A stretch of 64,000 nucleotides of DNA, from positions 221,690 through 285,689 of the forward strand of contig NZ_QGLE01000005.1 in NCBI RefSeq assembly GCF_003173035.1, written 5' to 3'. Source of the stretch: Zavarzinia aquatilis. Lineage in GTDB: Bacteria; Pseudomonadota; Alphaproteobacteria; Zavarziniales; Zavarziniaceae. This document shows, piece after piece, positions 24,471-36,046 of the stretch. How positions within the stretch are numbered: position 1 is the first letter of the stretch; each line of letters opens with the position of its first letter. The notes beneath the pieces were generated by a model, which was not told where the DNA came from, searched no databases, and saw only the letters and a list, made by a program, of their open reading frames with translations. Made by a program: the position numbers and the translations under genes.

Positions 24471-24865
24471 GCATCATCGGACTGATCCTCGATCTCGGTC
24501 TCGCCGGGCTGCTGGTCGCGACCATCGTGCTGGCCGTGCGCCTGCATCGCAAGCTGGAAGGCCTGAAGGGCGGACACGACGAATTGCGCCTCCTGGTCGA
24601 AGGTCTGAACGAGGCGACGCGCCGCGCCCAGGCCGGCATCATCGAGTTGCGCATGGCGGCGGAAGCGACGACCGCCCGGCTCGGCAACCAGATCGAGGCA
24701 GCGCGCAAGAGCAGCGACGAACTCTCGATCCTCGTCGCCTCGGCCAATAATCTCGCCGACCGGCTGGTGCGCGCCGGCTCGTCCGCTCGTCCGGCCGAAG
24801 CGCCGGCCCGCGCCGCTCCCGGGGCGGATCAGGGCATCCTGCGCGCGCTGAAGGACGTGCGATGA
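24467..24865 (+). CDS. Conserved flagellar-operon membrane protein (DUF6468-like)
   Basis: The 132-residue protein has a single N-terminal transmembrane helix (residues 4-25), then a long cytoplasmic helix (about 30-105) likely to form a coiled coil, and an Ala/Pro tail. Small proteins of this build lie between fliM and motE in many alphaproteobacteria; the DUF6468 assignment is from memory and unchecked. The start overlaps the fliM stop by 4 bp and the end overlaps the motE-like start by 4 bp, so it is tightly coupled with both. A motor-associated role is inferred from position only. Confidence 0.75.
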   Translation: MSIIGLILDLGLAGLLVATIVLAVRLHRKLEGLKGGHDELRLLVEGLNEATRRAQAGIIELRMAAEATTARLGNQIEAARKSSDELSILVASANNLADRLVRAGSSARPAEAPARAAPGADQGILRALKDVR

Positions 24866-25560
24866 GCACCGCCTGGCGGCGCCGGGTGGCGCTTCTGCCG
24901 GTTGTCGCGGGGGTTGCCGCCGCGACACTCGCCCTGCGCCTGCCCAATCTCGCGGAAGCGGTCGGCCATGTCTTGCCAGCGGCCGGCAACAGTGCCCTTG
25001 CCGCCGAAACCCCGGCCCCGGCGCCGGCTCCTGTGCCGACGCCCGCTGCCGTGGCGCCTGCCCCCGCTCCGCTCGAAGCCGCGGCACCGGCAGCCCCGGC
25101 GCCGGCCTTCGATCCCGACAAGCTGACCCCGGGGGAGGTCGACGTCTTGCAGAATCTGTCCCGCCGCCGCGAGGAGATCGAGGCGCGGGCCCGCGAACTC
25201 GACAGCCGCGAGGCGCTGGTCGCCGCCGCCGAGGCCCGCGTCGACAAGAAGCTGACCGAGATCAAGGCGATCGAGGAAAAGATCGCGGCCGCGCAAGCCG
25301 CGCAGACGGCCGAACAGGACCAGCAGATGGCCCGCCTCGTGAAGGTCTATGAGACCATGAAGCCGGGCGATGCCGCGATCATCTTCAACACGCTCGATTT
25401 TGCCGTGCTGATCGAGGTCGCCAGTCGTATGAAGGAAGCGAAGATTGCCCCCGTGCTCGCGGCGATGGACCCCGAGGCGGCGAAGGCACTGACGGTCGCG
25501 CTGGCGACGCGGCGGGCGGGTCCGTCCGCGAACGCTCCGGCCACGGGAAGCGGCGGGTAG
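24862..25560 (+). CDS. motE: MotE-like periplasmic motility chaperone
   Basis: The 232-residue protein has an N-terminal signal anchor or signal peptide (about residues 8-30), a Pro/Ala-rich linker (50-95), a coiled coil (about 105-160) and a C-terminal MgtE_N-like domain with LVKVYETMKPGDAAIIFNTL. This order matches MotE, the periplasmic chaperone that stabilises MotC in Sinorhizobium. It overlaps the previous gene by 4 bp and is followed by cheZ after 4 bp. No motC or motB gene is present, so the partner here is not shown. Confidence 0.82.
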   Translation: MSTAWRRRVALLPVVAGVAAATLALRLPNLAEAVGHVLPAAGNSALAAETPAPAPAPVPTPAAVAPAPAPLEAAAPAAPAPAFDPDKLTPGEVDVLQNLSRRREEIEARARELDSREALVAAAEARVDKKLTEIKAIEEKIAAAQAAQTAEQDQQMARLVKVYETMKPGDAAIIFNTLDFAVLIEVASRMKEAKIAPVLAAMDPEAAKALTVALATRRAGPSANAPATGSGG

Positions 25561-25564
25561 GAAC

Positions 25565-26221
25565 ATGGGCAAGGGTACGACGAGTTTCGACGAACGGCTG
25601 GCCGCGCTCGCGGCCTCGACCGGCGGCATGGTTCCTGTCGGGGAGATCGGACGCATCGTCGCCGAACTGCTCGACAGTTGGGAGGGCGAGGCCATGGCCC
25701 CCCCGCAGGCCGCCTCGCCGCCCCCCTCGCCGGTGGGTGACGATACCGCGCGCGAACTGGAAAACCTCCTCGCCATCATTCACCAGACCCAGGGAGAGAT
25801 CGCCGCGATCCGGCCGCACGAGCTGGCGCGGGAAAAAATTCCCCATGCCAATGACCAACTGCGCTCTGTCGTCGACGCGACAGCGCACGCGACCGGCATT
25901 TTCCTCGACATCGCCGAGGAACTGGAAGCCCTGGCCGAGACCTTTGGCGGTGCCGGCATCGACGAAATCCATTCGATCACCACGCGCATCTACGAAGCGT
26001 CCAATTTCCAGGACATCACGGGGCAACGCATCTCGAAGGTGACGGAGACCCTGCGCGTCATCGAAGAGCGTCTGACGCGCCTCGTCGAGGCAACGGGCGG
26101 CGTCGCGCACGACGCGCCCGCGGCCAAGGCGGCCGGTGATGAGGATCTTCTCAACGGGCCGCAGTTGCCCGACCTCGCGGCGAGCCAGGATGACATCGAC
26201 CGGCTTTTCGCCTCGATCTGA
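25565..26221 (+). CDS. cheZ: CheZ-type CheY-P phosphatase
   Basis: The 218-residue protein has the CheZ helical hairpin. The catalytic pair Asp150 and Gln154 lies in NFQDITGQRI, matching Asp143/Gln147 of E. coli. The C-terminus ends SQDDIDRLFASI (207-218), the position and type of the CheY-binding peptide in enteric CheZ. It dephosphorylates CheY-P to reset the motor. It starts 4 bp after motE and lies in the motor operon rather than in a che cluster, which is common in alphaproteobacteria. The N-terminal 60 residues are divergent. Confidence 0.88.
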   Translation: MGKGTTSFDERLAALAASTGGMVPVGEIGRIVAELLDSWEGEAMAPPQAASPPPSPVGDDTARELENLLAIIHQTQGEIAAIRPHELAREKIPHANDQLRSVVDATAHATGIFLDIAEELEALAETFGGAGIDEIHSITTRIYEASNFQDITGQRISKVTETLRVIEERLTRLVEATGGVAHDAPAAKAAGDEDLLNGPQLPDLAASQDDIDRLFASI

Positions 26222-26225
26222 TCGA

Positions 26226-29200
26226 ATGCGCCGGGTTCTGCTGATCGCGGCGCTCGTGCTCGGCCTCGGCCGGCCGTCGTTGGCGGCCGAGGCGCCGCCC
26301 GTCGGCGTGCGCGGCTGGGATCATGGCGATTACGGACGATTGGTGTTCGATCTGGCCGCCGGTATCGACGGCCAGGCGAGCATCGAAGGGCAGGACCTGG
26401 TCATCAGCTTCTCGGCCCCGGTCCGGCTCGATGCCGCCCCGGCACTGCGCCGTCTCGCGCGGCTGGCGGGCGGGGCGACGCTGGCGGCCGACGGTCGTTC
26501 CCTGCGCATCGCCCTGAAGTCGGCGGTGACCCTGGTGCCCCAGCGCTATCAGGACAAGCTGGTGCTCGATATGAAGCCGGCCTCTCCGGCCAAGCCGCCA
26601 GCAAACCCGCCCCCTCCCGGTTCGGCGCCCGGCTCGGCCGCTGCCAACCCGGGGCCGACAGCGCCGACCCCGGTTCCGTCCGCCGCGCCGCAGCCAAGAC
26701 CGGAGCCGCCGAAGCCAGCCCCGGCCGCGGATGTTGTCGCTGCCGTGCCGCCGCCGCCCGCGCAGCCGGCAGCGCAGGTCCCCGAGACACAGGCCCGGCC
26801 CGCGCCCGAAGGACATGGCGCTCCCACCGGATCGGCACATTCGCCAGCACCAGCACCAGCACCAGCACCAGCACCAGCACCAGCACCAGCCGCGCCGCCC
26901 GCCGAACCTCGTGCGACGCCGGCTCCGGCGGTCGCGGCGCCGGCTGTCGCTCCCGCTCCGGCGCCGGCCCCTGTCCCCGCGCGCGGGGTGACCGTCACCT
27001 TCCGCCGCGAATTGGCGGGTTCGGTGGCCGAACTCGTGTTCGATGCCCCGACCGCCGCCGCCGTTTTCGCCCGGGGCGACGCCCTGTGGTTCGTCTTCGA
27101 CCGGGCAGGGGCTGAAGCCGCGCGCGTGGCCGGCAGTCCGCTGGCCGAACTCGGCGCCATCCTGCCGCTCGACGTGCCGGGCGGCTCGGGCTTTCGCCTG
27201 TCGGGACCGGCGGTGCCGCCGCAGGTTTCGGGCGATGGCACGAACTGGCGTTTCCTGTTCGCGCCGGCCGCCCAGCCACCGGCGACGCCGCTGGTGGCGA
27301 GCCCGGGGGCCGATGCCGAGGGGCGGATGCGTCTCGTCGCCCGCATTCCGGGCATCCGCCCGCCCGTGCAGATTCCCGATCCCGATATCGGCGACCGCCT
27401 GACCGTGGTGCCCGTGGCTCAACCGGGCGCCGGTGTCGTCGTCGGCGCGCGCCTGCCCGAACTCGAATTGCTGCCCACGGCTCAGGGGCTTGCCTTCGCG
27501 CCCCTGTCCGACGATGTCGTCGCGAGCGCCGAAGGTGACGATCTGACGATAGGCCGCGCGGGCGGTGGCCTGACCCTGTCGGACGTGGTGCCGGCGCCAT
27601 CGAGCGTGCCCCGTGCTCTCGGCGAAAAGGTCGAGGGTGGCCTCGACGTCGGGGCCTGGTCCGTCCCGGGCGAGACCGAAGCCACCCGCAGCCGGCTGGA
27701 GCGTGAGGCGGCGCTGGCTGCCCCGACGGCGAAGACCGAGCGGCGAATGGCGCTCGGCCGCTTTCTCGTCGCCAACGGTTATGGCGCCGAAGCCATCGGC
27801 GTCGCTGAAATCCTGGCCAGCGACGATCCGGCCGTCGCTGAAACGCCGGCCTTTCGTCTGATGCGCGGCATCGCCCTCGCCATGCAGGAACGTCACGGCG
27901 ATGCCCTCGCCGACCTGAAGGTACCCGCGCTCGAATTCGCCGCCGACGCCGCCCTGTGGCGCGGCTATGCCCTGGCCTCGACCGGCGCCAAGCGCGAGGC
28001 CTACAAGGCCTTCGGCGCCGGCATGGGCGCCATCGCCCATTTTCCGCCGCGATATCAGGAACGGTTACTGGCGGCGATCGGCGACGCCGCGCTGGCCGCC
28101 GACGATGTTCGCGCCGCCAGCGAGGCGGCGGCCAGCCTGTCCGCGCGCGCGACGACCAAGGCCGGCAAGGCCCGGGCCCTCGCCCTCGAAGGCCGGGTCG
28201 CCGTGCGCCGCTCCGACGCCGTCGCCGCCCGCGCGGCCTTCGAGGCCGCGCTCGCGACCGGGGAGCGGGTGGCGCGGGTCGACGCCGAGATGGGCCTTAT
28301 CGAACTCGGCCTTGCCGATGGCAGCCTGTCGCGGGGCGATGCCATCGCCCGGCTGGATCGCCTGCGCTATGTCTGGCGCGGCGACGAGAAGGAACTGGCG
28401 GTATTGCGCCGGCTCGCCGATCTGCAACTGGCCGAGGGCCAGTGGCGCGACGGTCTGCAGACCCTGCGCCTCGCCGAGAAACTGTTCCCCAAGGATCCCG
28501 GGGTCGACGCGCTGCGGGACACGGAAAAGGCGGCCTTCCGGCGCCTGTTCCTGGGCGGCGCGGCCGATGCCCTGCCACCGGTGCAGGCGGTCGCGCTTTA
28601 TTTCGATTTCCGCGACCTCACGCCGCTCGGCCCCGATGGCGATGACATGATCCGCAAACTGTCGGACCGGCTGGTGCAGGTCGATCTGCTCGACCAGGCC
28701 AAGACCCTGCTGTCGCATCAGGTCGAGAACCGGCTGCAGGGCATTCCGCGCTCGCGCGTTGCCGCCCGCCTCGCCCTCCTGCATCTGCTCGATCACGAGC
28801 CGGCCAAGGCGATGCAGGTGCTCGACGCGACCGAACAGCCGGTGCTGCCCGAGACGACGGCGCGCCTGCGCCGCCTCCTGCGGGCGCGGGCGCTGGCCGA
28901 TCTCGGCAAGGCGGCGGATGCCCGCACCCTGCTCGCGGCCGATCCCAGTCTCGAGGCCGCCCGGCTCGGCGCCGAGATTGCCTGGCAGGCGCGGGACTGG
29001 ACCGGCGCCGCCCTCTACATGGGCCGCCTGCTCGATGGGCGGAAACCGCCGGAGCATGGCGCGCCGGTGCCCGAAGATGAATCGCTGGTGCTGCGCCTGT
29101 CCGTCGCCCGCACCCTGACGGCGGATGCCGCCGGCCTGAAGCAGCTGGCAACGCTGTGGGGGCCGGCGATGGCGCAGTCGAAATCGGCGGATGCCTTCGC

Positions 29201-29339
29201 CATGCTGACCGGCAATGCCGATCCTTCGGCCATCGTTACCCGCAACCTTGCCCAGACCATGGCCAATACCGGGGCGGGGGGCAATTTCCTCGGCGAATTG
29301 CGCACGCGCCTCGCCAGCGGGGAAGGGCTGGGGGACTGA
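26226..29339 (+). CDS. Large secreted TPR protein of the flagellar operon
   Basis: The 1037-residue protein has a Sec signal peptide (residues 1-20, cleaved near LAA), an AMIN-like N-terminal segment (about 25-115), a Pro/Ala-rich linker (about 118-255) that contains a hexanucleotide microsatellite, a beta-rich part (255-500) and a long C-terminal half (500-1037) of TPR-like helical repeats. It starts 4 bp after cheZ and closes the fliL operon. Long periplasmic TPR proteins at this place occur in other alphaproteobacteria, but no function is established to my knowledge. A role in anchoring the motor to peptidoglycan would fit an AMIN-like domain. The ATG at 26226 precedes the signal peptide. 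Confidence 0.82.
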   Translation: MRRVLLIAALVLGLGRPSLAAEAPPVGVRGWDHGDYGRLVFDLAAGIDGQASIEGQDLVISFSAPVRLDAAPALRRLARLAGGATLAADGRSLRIALKSAVTLVPQRYQDKLVLDMKPASPAKPPANPPPPGSAPGSAAANPGPTAPTPVPSAAPQPRPEPPKPAPAADVVAAVPPPPAQPAAQVPETQARPAPEGHGAPTGSAHSPAPAPAPAPAPAPAPAAPPAEPRATPAPAVAAPAVAPAPAPAPVPARGVTVTFRRELAGSVAELVFDAPTAAAVFARGDALWFVFDRAGAEAARVAGSPLAELGAILPLDVPGGSGFRLSGPAVPPQVSGDGTNWRFLFAPAAQPPATPLVASPGADAEGRMRLVARIPGIRPPVQIPDPDIGDRLTVVPVAQPGAGVVVGARLPELELLPTAQGLAFAPLSDDVVASAEGDDLTIGRAGGGLTLSDVVPAPSSVPRALGEKVEGGLDVGAWSVPGETEATRSRLEREAALAAPTAKTERRMALGRFLVANGYGAEAIGVAEILASDDPAVAETPAFRLMRGIALAMQERHGDALADLKVPALEFAADAALWRGYALASTGAKREAYKAFGAGMGAIAHFPPRYQERLLAAIGDAALAADDVRAASEAAASLSARATTKAGKARALALEGRVAVRRSDAVAARAAFEAALATGERVARVDAEMGLIELGLADGSLSRGDAIARLDRLRYVWRGDEKELAVLRRLADLQLAEGQWRDGLQTLRLAEKLFPKDPGVDALRDTEKAAFRRLFLGGAADALPPVQAVALYFDFRDLTPLGPDGDDMIRKLSDRLVQVDLLDQAKTLLSHQVENRLQGIPRSRVAARLALLHLLDHEPAKAMQVLDATEQPVLPETTARLRRLLRARALADLGKAADARTLLAADPSLEAARLGAEIAWQARDWTGAALYMGRLLDGRKPPEHGAPVPEDESLVLRLSVARTLTADAAGLKQLATLWGPAMAQSKSADAFAMLTGNADPSAIVTRNLAQTMANTGAGGNFLGELRTRLASGEGLGD
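26844..26890 (+). repeat. Hexanucleotide microsatellite (CCAGCA)n
   Basis: About eight uninterrupted copies of CCAGCA encode a Pro-Ala run in the linker of the large TPR protein. As the unit is six bases, copy number change by slippage would alter linker length without breaking the frame. Confidence 0.9.
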
Positions 29340-29373
29340 CGGCGCCAGCCCCCCGGCCGCGTGTCGGGGCGCG

Positions 29374-32371
<2,998 letters not shown>

Positions 32372-32405
32372 GGCGGAAGCTCCTCGATCCGGTGCGGGGC
32401 GGCGG

Positions 32406-32972
32406 TCAGTGGTCCTGGGGGACGGTATCGGGGGGCAGGGCGGCGGCATGGCCGCCCCCGGGCGCATCGTCCGGGCGAAGCCCGGCCATGATCAGCACCC
32501 GCTTGGCGAGTTCGCTCAGCGCCTGCAGGAACAACAGGATGAAACCGGCGGCGATCAGGCCCTTGGCCGGCCACAGCGCAAGGCCGCCCGCGCTGCTCGA
32601 CACTTCGCCCGAGGCGAAGGAATTGAGGGCATAGGGTACGCAGAGCCAGACCATCAACCCGGCGAAGGGCAGCAGGAAGACGATGTGGCAGAACACGTCG
32701 ATGCCGTCGCGCCAGCGCTTCGGCAGGCGGCTGGAGACGATGTCGATGCGGATGTGCTCGTTACTCTTCAGGGTCCAGGACGCGGCGAGCATGAAGGTCG
32801 CCCCGAACAGGTACCATTGCAGCTCCAGCCAGGCGTTGGACGAGGTGCCGAACAGTTTGCGGACGATGGCGTTGATGGCGGAAACGAGGATCGCCGCGAG
32901 GATCGCCCAGGCCGCGGCCTTGCCGATTTTCTCGTTCACGCCGTCGATCAGACGGATGAGGGCCGATACCAT
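32406..32972 (-). CDS. dctQ: TRAP transporter small permease DctQ
   Basis: The 188-residue protein has four transmembrane helices and the DctQ motif WLELQWYLFGATFMLAASW. The usual arginine and histidine-rich loop follows (HIRIDIVSSRLPKRWRDG). It is the small integral-membrane subunit and docks on DctM. It is first in the dctQ-dctM-dctP unit. The C-terminal tail after residue 165 is hydrophilic. The ATG at 32972 has a GGGAAGGGAC box upstream on the coding strand. Confidence 0.92.
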   Translation of the reverse strand: MVSALIRLIDGVNEKIGKAAAWAILAAILVSAINAIVRKLFGTSSNAWLELQWYLFGATFMLAASWTLKSNEHIRIDIVSSRLPKRWRDGIDVFCHIVFLLPFAGLMVWLCVPYALNSFASGEVSSSAGGLALWPAKGLIAAGFILLFLQALSELAKRVLIMAGLRPDDAPGGGHAAALPPDTVPQDH

Positions 32973-33092
32973 GGCTGTCCCTTCCCGACGGGGGCTTGCG
33001 CGCCCCTCTTCGCAACATGGGATCAGTCTAAGGTTGGCTGCGGCGCTTTGCCTCCCCTACTTTGGGCGAAGGCGGCGGCCAGCTGTCAGCTG

Positions 33093-33317
33093 TCAGCTGC
33101 CGGATGGCGACTGGATCAGGAAGCCCGCGAGGATCAGCGCCAGCAGGATGGCGATGCCGATGAAGACATTGCGCACACGGGCGGCCCGTGTCGCCGGGGC
33201 CTTGCGTGGCGCCGGGCGGCCCAGCCGCTTCTGCACCTTCTCGGTCAGCGTGCCGATCCAGGCGGCGCCGACGACGGCGAGCGTGATCAGGGCGGCGACG
33301 ACGATGATGCGTCCCAT
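33093..33317 (-). CDS. Small two-helix membrane protein, unknown
   Basis: The 74-residue product has two hydrophobic helices (about residues 3-20 and 49-68) joined by a basic Arg/Lys/Pro loop, which by the positive-inside rule is cytoplasmic. I do not recognise a family. Its start lies 6 bp after the rmuC stop on the same strand, so it is probably cotranscribed with rmuC. The stop codon lies in a short AGCTGTC tandem repeat (33080-33098). It may be a small membrane partner of rmuC, but nothing in the sequence shows that. Confidence 0.65.
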   Translation of the reverse strand: MGRIIVVAALITLAVVGAAWIGTLTEKVQKRLGRPAPRKAPATRAARVRNVFIGIAILLALILAGFLIQSPSGS

Positions 33318-33323
33318 GGCGAA

Positions 33324-34502
33324 CTAATCCTCCTCGGCGTCCGGTGTGGCGATTTCAAGCTCGATCAGGCGGGCGGCCGCGACGGGATCGAGGCCTTCGA
33401 CCTGACGCAGCTGGCGGTCGATGGCGCGGCGGCGCACCGCGACCTTGTCGATCTGGCTGCTCGCCTCCGCCAGTTTCTTCTGGACCTTGTCCAGCACTTC
33501 GCCATAGCGGGCGAATTCGGTCTTCACCGCGCCCAGCAATTGCCAGACCTCGCTCGATCGCTGCTCGATGGCGAGGGTGCGGAACCCCATCTGCAAACTG
33601 TTCAGCAGGGCGGCCAGCGTGGTCGGCCCCGCCGGAATGACGCGGAAATCGCGCTGCAGCAGGTCGATCAGGCCGGGCCGGCGCAGGGCCTCGGCGTAAA
33701 GCCCCTCGGTCGGCAGGAACATGATGGCGAAATCGGTGGTGCGCGGCGGGTTCAGATATTTCTCGCCGATATCGCGGGCGAAGGCTTTCAGCCGCGTCTC
33801 CAGCGCCTTCGCCGCGCTCTCGACCGCCTCCGCGTCGGCGCGGTCGGCGGCGTCGAGCAGGCGTTCGTAGTCCTCGCGCGGGAATTTGGCGTCGATCGGC
33901 AGCAGGACTTCCATGTCCTTGTCGTGGCCGGGCAGGCGGATGGCGAATTCCACCCGCTCGGCGCTGCCCGGCTTCGTCGCGACATTGGTCAGGAACTGGT
34001 CCGGTGTCAGGATCTGGCCGAGCAGCGCCTCGAGCTGCATCTCGCCCCAGATGCCGCGCGCCTTCACATTGCCCAGCACCCGCTTCAGATCGCCGACCCC
34101 GGCGGCGAGGCTCTGCATCTCGCCGAGGCCGCGATGCACCGCCTCCAGCCGCTCCGAGACCTGACGGAAGGATTCGCCGAGTCGGGCTTCGAGCGTGCCC
34201 TGCAGCTTCTCGTCGACGGTGCGGCGCATTTCTTCCAGCTTCGCGGCCGAATCGGCGGCCAGCCTGTCGAAGCGCCGCTCCAGCGCGTCGCCGAAACTCT
34301 GCAGGCCGGCGCCGGCCTCGCGCCGATTCTGCGCCATTTCCTCGCGCAGGGCCCGCTCCAGCCGGGCTTGCCCCGCTTCGATCACGTCGAGCCGGGCCGC
34401 GCCACCGCCCCGCCCGCGCAGAAGGGCGGCGAGGCCGAGCACAAGCGCGACCAGGGCGAGGCCTGCGACGACGAGTTCGGTTGGCGTTGCAGCGAAGCTC
34501 AT
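33324..34502 (-). CDS. rmuC: DNA recombination protein RmuC
   Basis: The 392-residue protein has an N-terminal transmembrane helix (about residues 8-30), a coiled coil (about 40-150) and the RmuC domain with GNVKARGIWGEMQLEALL and VLLPIDAKFPREDYERLL, the PD-(D/E)XK-like nuclease core. RmuC limits inversion recombination at short inverted repeats in E. coli; its molecular role is still poorly defined. The ATG at 34502 is used; an ATG eleven codons upstream is possible. Neither has a good ribosome binding site. The small membrane protein gene follows after 6 bp. Confidence 0.93.
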   Translation of the reverse strand: MSFAATPTELVVAGLALVALVLGLAALLRGRGGGAARLDVIEAGQARLERALREEMAQNRREAGAGLQSFGDALERRFDRLAADSAAKLEEMRRTVDEKLQGTLEARLGESFRQVSERLEAVHRGLGEMQSLAAGVGDLKRVLGNVKARGIWGEMQLEALLGQILTPDQFLTNVATKPGSAERVEFAIRLPGHDKDMEVLLPIDAKFPREDYERLLDAADRADAEAVESAAKALETRLKAFARDIGEKYLNPPRTTDFAIMFLPTEGLYAEALRRPGLIDLLQRDFRVIPAGPTTLAALLNSLQMGFRTLAIEQRSSEVWQLLGAVKTEFARYGEVLDKVQKKLAEASSQIDKVAVRRRAIDRQLRQVEGLDPVAAARLIELEIATPDAEED

Positions 34503-34630
34503 GCGACCATGGACGAAAGCCCGAAGCGTGGGCAACAGTTGACGAAAGCGGCGGGATCAGACCATGTTCTCGGCCGTTACGGAATAGTAGGCGCAAGCGA
34601 CTTCGGCGCCACCAGACGGAGCACACAGGG

Positions 34631-34924
34631 ATGCAGGCCCGGATCTATCTGCCGACCAAGAACGCGATGCAGTCGGGCAAGGCGAACAGCCGCCGCTGGG
34701 TTCTCGATTTCGAGCCGGAGGCGATCCGCCGTCTCGACCCGCTGATGGGCTGGACCGGCACGACCGACATGAACGGTGAAGTGCGCCTGACCTTCGAGAG
34801 CAAGGAAGCCGCCATCGCCTATTGCGAGAAGCACCGCATCCCCTTCGAGGTGCAGGAGCCGAAGCCCTTCCCCCTGAAGATCAAGACCTACGCGGACAAT
34901 TTCCGCTTCGACAAGGTCCGCTAA
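34631..34924 (+). CDS. NDUFS4-like complex I accessory subunit
   Basis: The 97-residue protein matches the NDUFS4 / ETC complex I 18-kDa family: ARIYLPTKNAMQSGKANSRRW at the N-terminus, LMGWTGTTDMNGEVRLTF in the middle and IPFEVQEPKP later. It is a peripheral-arm accessory subunit of NADH:ubiquinone oxidoreductase, shared by mitochondria and alphaproteobacteria. The gene stands alone here, away from nuo, as is common. GGAG lies nine bases before the ATG. It precedes tRNA-Arg by 65 bp. Confidence 0.93.
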   Translation: MQARIYLPTKNAMQSGKANSRRWVLDFEPEAIRRLDPLMGWTGTTDMNGEVRLTFESKEAAIAYCEKHRIPFEVQEPKPFPLKIKTYADNFRFDKVR

Positions 34925-34989
34925 GCATCCGGCGCGCACCCCGCGCGCCCTTCCCGCGATTTCAGCGCCTCGCCCCGAGGCGCCCCCGC

Positions 34990-35066
34990 GGCCCCGTAGC
35001 TCAGCTGGATAGAGCACCCGCCTTCTAAGCGGGATGTCGCAGGTTCGAGCCCTGCCGGGGTCGCCA
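34990..35066 (+). tRNA. tRNA-Arg (anticodon TCT)
   Basis: The 77-base sequence folds into a full cloverleaf. The acceptor GGCCCCG pairs with CGGGGTC (one G-U), the anticodon stem CCCGC/GCGGG closes loop CTTCTAA, and the T-arm GCAGG-TTCGAGC-CCTGC is intact. The anticodon is TCT, reading AGA and AGG. The 3' CCA is encoded at 35064-35066. Arg(TCT) genes are frequent integration sites, and a broken antitoxin gene follows. Confidence 0.97.
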
Positions 35067-35179
35067 TTGCGTTCGGGCCGCCAATGGTAAGGCACTGATA
35101 GGCAGGCGCTGCTGTCCGTTTCGCAGGCGATTTCGGTCATTTCGATGCGGCCGGCCAGCCGAAAGGAAAGGGGCTTCTG

Positions 35180-35489
35180 ATGCGCGAGAAATTCTCATCA
35201 AAGCACCCGCTTGGCGATGCGGAGGAAGCGGAAATCCAGAAGATGATCGCCAGCGATCCGGATGCTCCCGAGCTGACCGACGAACAGTTGAAGCAGGGTA
35301 AGCCTTTCAGGGAGGCCTTGCCGGAGCTTTAAGTCAGCATCCAGAGGTCGCGCGGGCGCCCCCCGGCTGGACAACGCGAAGGAGGCGGTCACGCTCCGTC
35401 TCGATCCGGGCGCCGTCGCGAGGTTCAAGGCTTTGGGCGAGGATGGGCGCGCCAGGATGGCTGATATTCTCGAAAAGGCCATGCCCTGA
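35180..35489 (+). pseudogene. BrnA-type antitoxin gene, broken by a stop and a frameshift
   Basis: The first frame gives 50 residues ending DAPELTDEQLKQGKPFREALPEL, then TAA at 35330-35332. Past the stop the same frame reads SIQRSRGRP, then breaks at a run of six C (35359-35364). Dropping one C gives RGRPRLDNAKEAVTLRLD followed by ARFKALGEDGRARMADIL and a stop at 35487-35489. This is the BrnA/COG3514 layout: acidic N-terminus, RGRP linker and a ribbon-helix-helix end. The ATG has a strong AAAGGAAAGG leader. No BrnT toxin gene is next to it. A remnant of a mobile insertion at the tRNA is likely. Confidence 0.75.
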
Positions 35490-35500
35490 CGGGACAGGGT

Positions 35501-36046
35501 TTATCCTTGTGTCGCGCCGCCGCGCAAACGCGTGATGTCTTCGAGCAGGATCGCCGCCGAGACATAGAGCCGGCCCGGCCGGCAGGCCGGCAGCGGGGGT
35601 GTTGGGGAAGCCTTGGCGCATTCGCGTTCCGCCGCGTCCAGGTCCCCGATGGCGATGTAGCAATCCGCCAGTTGCAGGTTGGCGTAGGTCTCGAACCAGC
35701 CTTCCTCGTCCATCGAGATAGCCGTCAGCCAGGACTGGATCGCGTCCGGCCATCGCTCCAGCGCCATCTGCAACGCTGCGCGTTGCGCGAAGTCGCTGAC
35801 GAAATCATAGCCCTGCAGCGCCATCGAGAGATCGAGATCGGCAAGGGCACGCGCCGGCATTCGCATATAGGTAAAGACCCTGCTGCGCGCGGCGAAGCCC
35901 ACCGCGTCCTGCGGATGTTTGCGGCAATGCTCCTCGCAAATCTTCAGCGCGGCGGTAAAATCCTTGCTGCTTCGGCCATGGTCCAGCGCGGCATCGAGGC
36001 CTTCGATGGTGGGCCAAAACATGACCATCTGCTGCTCCTTGGACAT
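35501..36046 (-). CDS. Unknown TPR-like protein
   Basis: The 181-residue protein consists of helical hairpins resembling TPR units: AALKICEEHCRKHPQDA, then ALADLDLSMALQGYDFVSDF and LQLADCYIAIGDLDAAERE. I do not recognise a specific family and see no catalytic motif, signal or membrane segment. ATG 36046 (MSKEQQMVMF) is chosen; a longer frame continues upstream to 36211 but that part is basic and lacks a ribosome binding site. It lies between the broken antitoxin and a 340-bp intergenic stretch. Base use is somewhat less GC-rich than neighbours, fitting an acquired region at the tRNA. Confidence 0.6.
   Translation of the reverse strand: MSKEQQMVMFWPTIEGLDAALDHGRSSKDFTAALKICEEHCRKHPQDAVGFAARSRVFTYMRMPARALADLDLSMALQGYDFVSDFAQRAALQMALERWPDAIQSWLTAISMDEEGWFETYANLQLADCYIAIGDLDAAERECAKASPTPPLPACRPGRLYVSAAILLEDITRLRGGATQG

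Noticed and set aside
35180..35332. Intact 50-residue small protein
   Set aside because: It is the N-terminal half of a BrnA-type antitoxin; the rest follows after a stop and frameshift, so a pseudogene call explains more.
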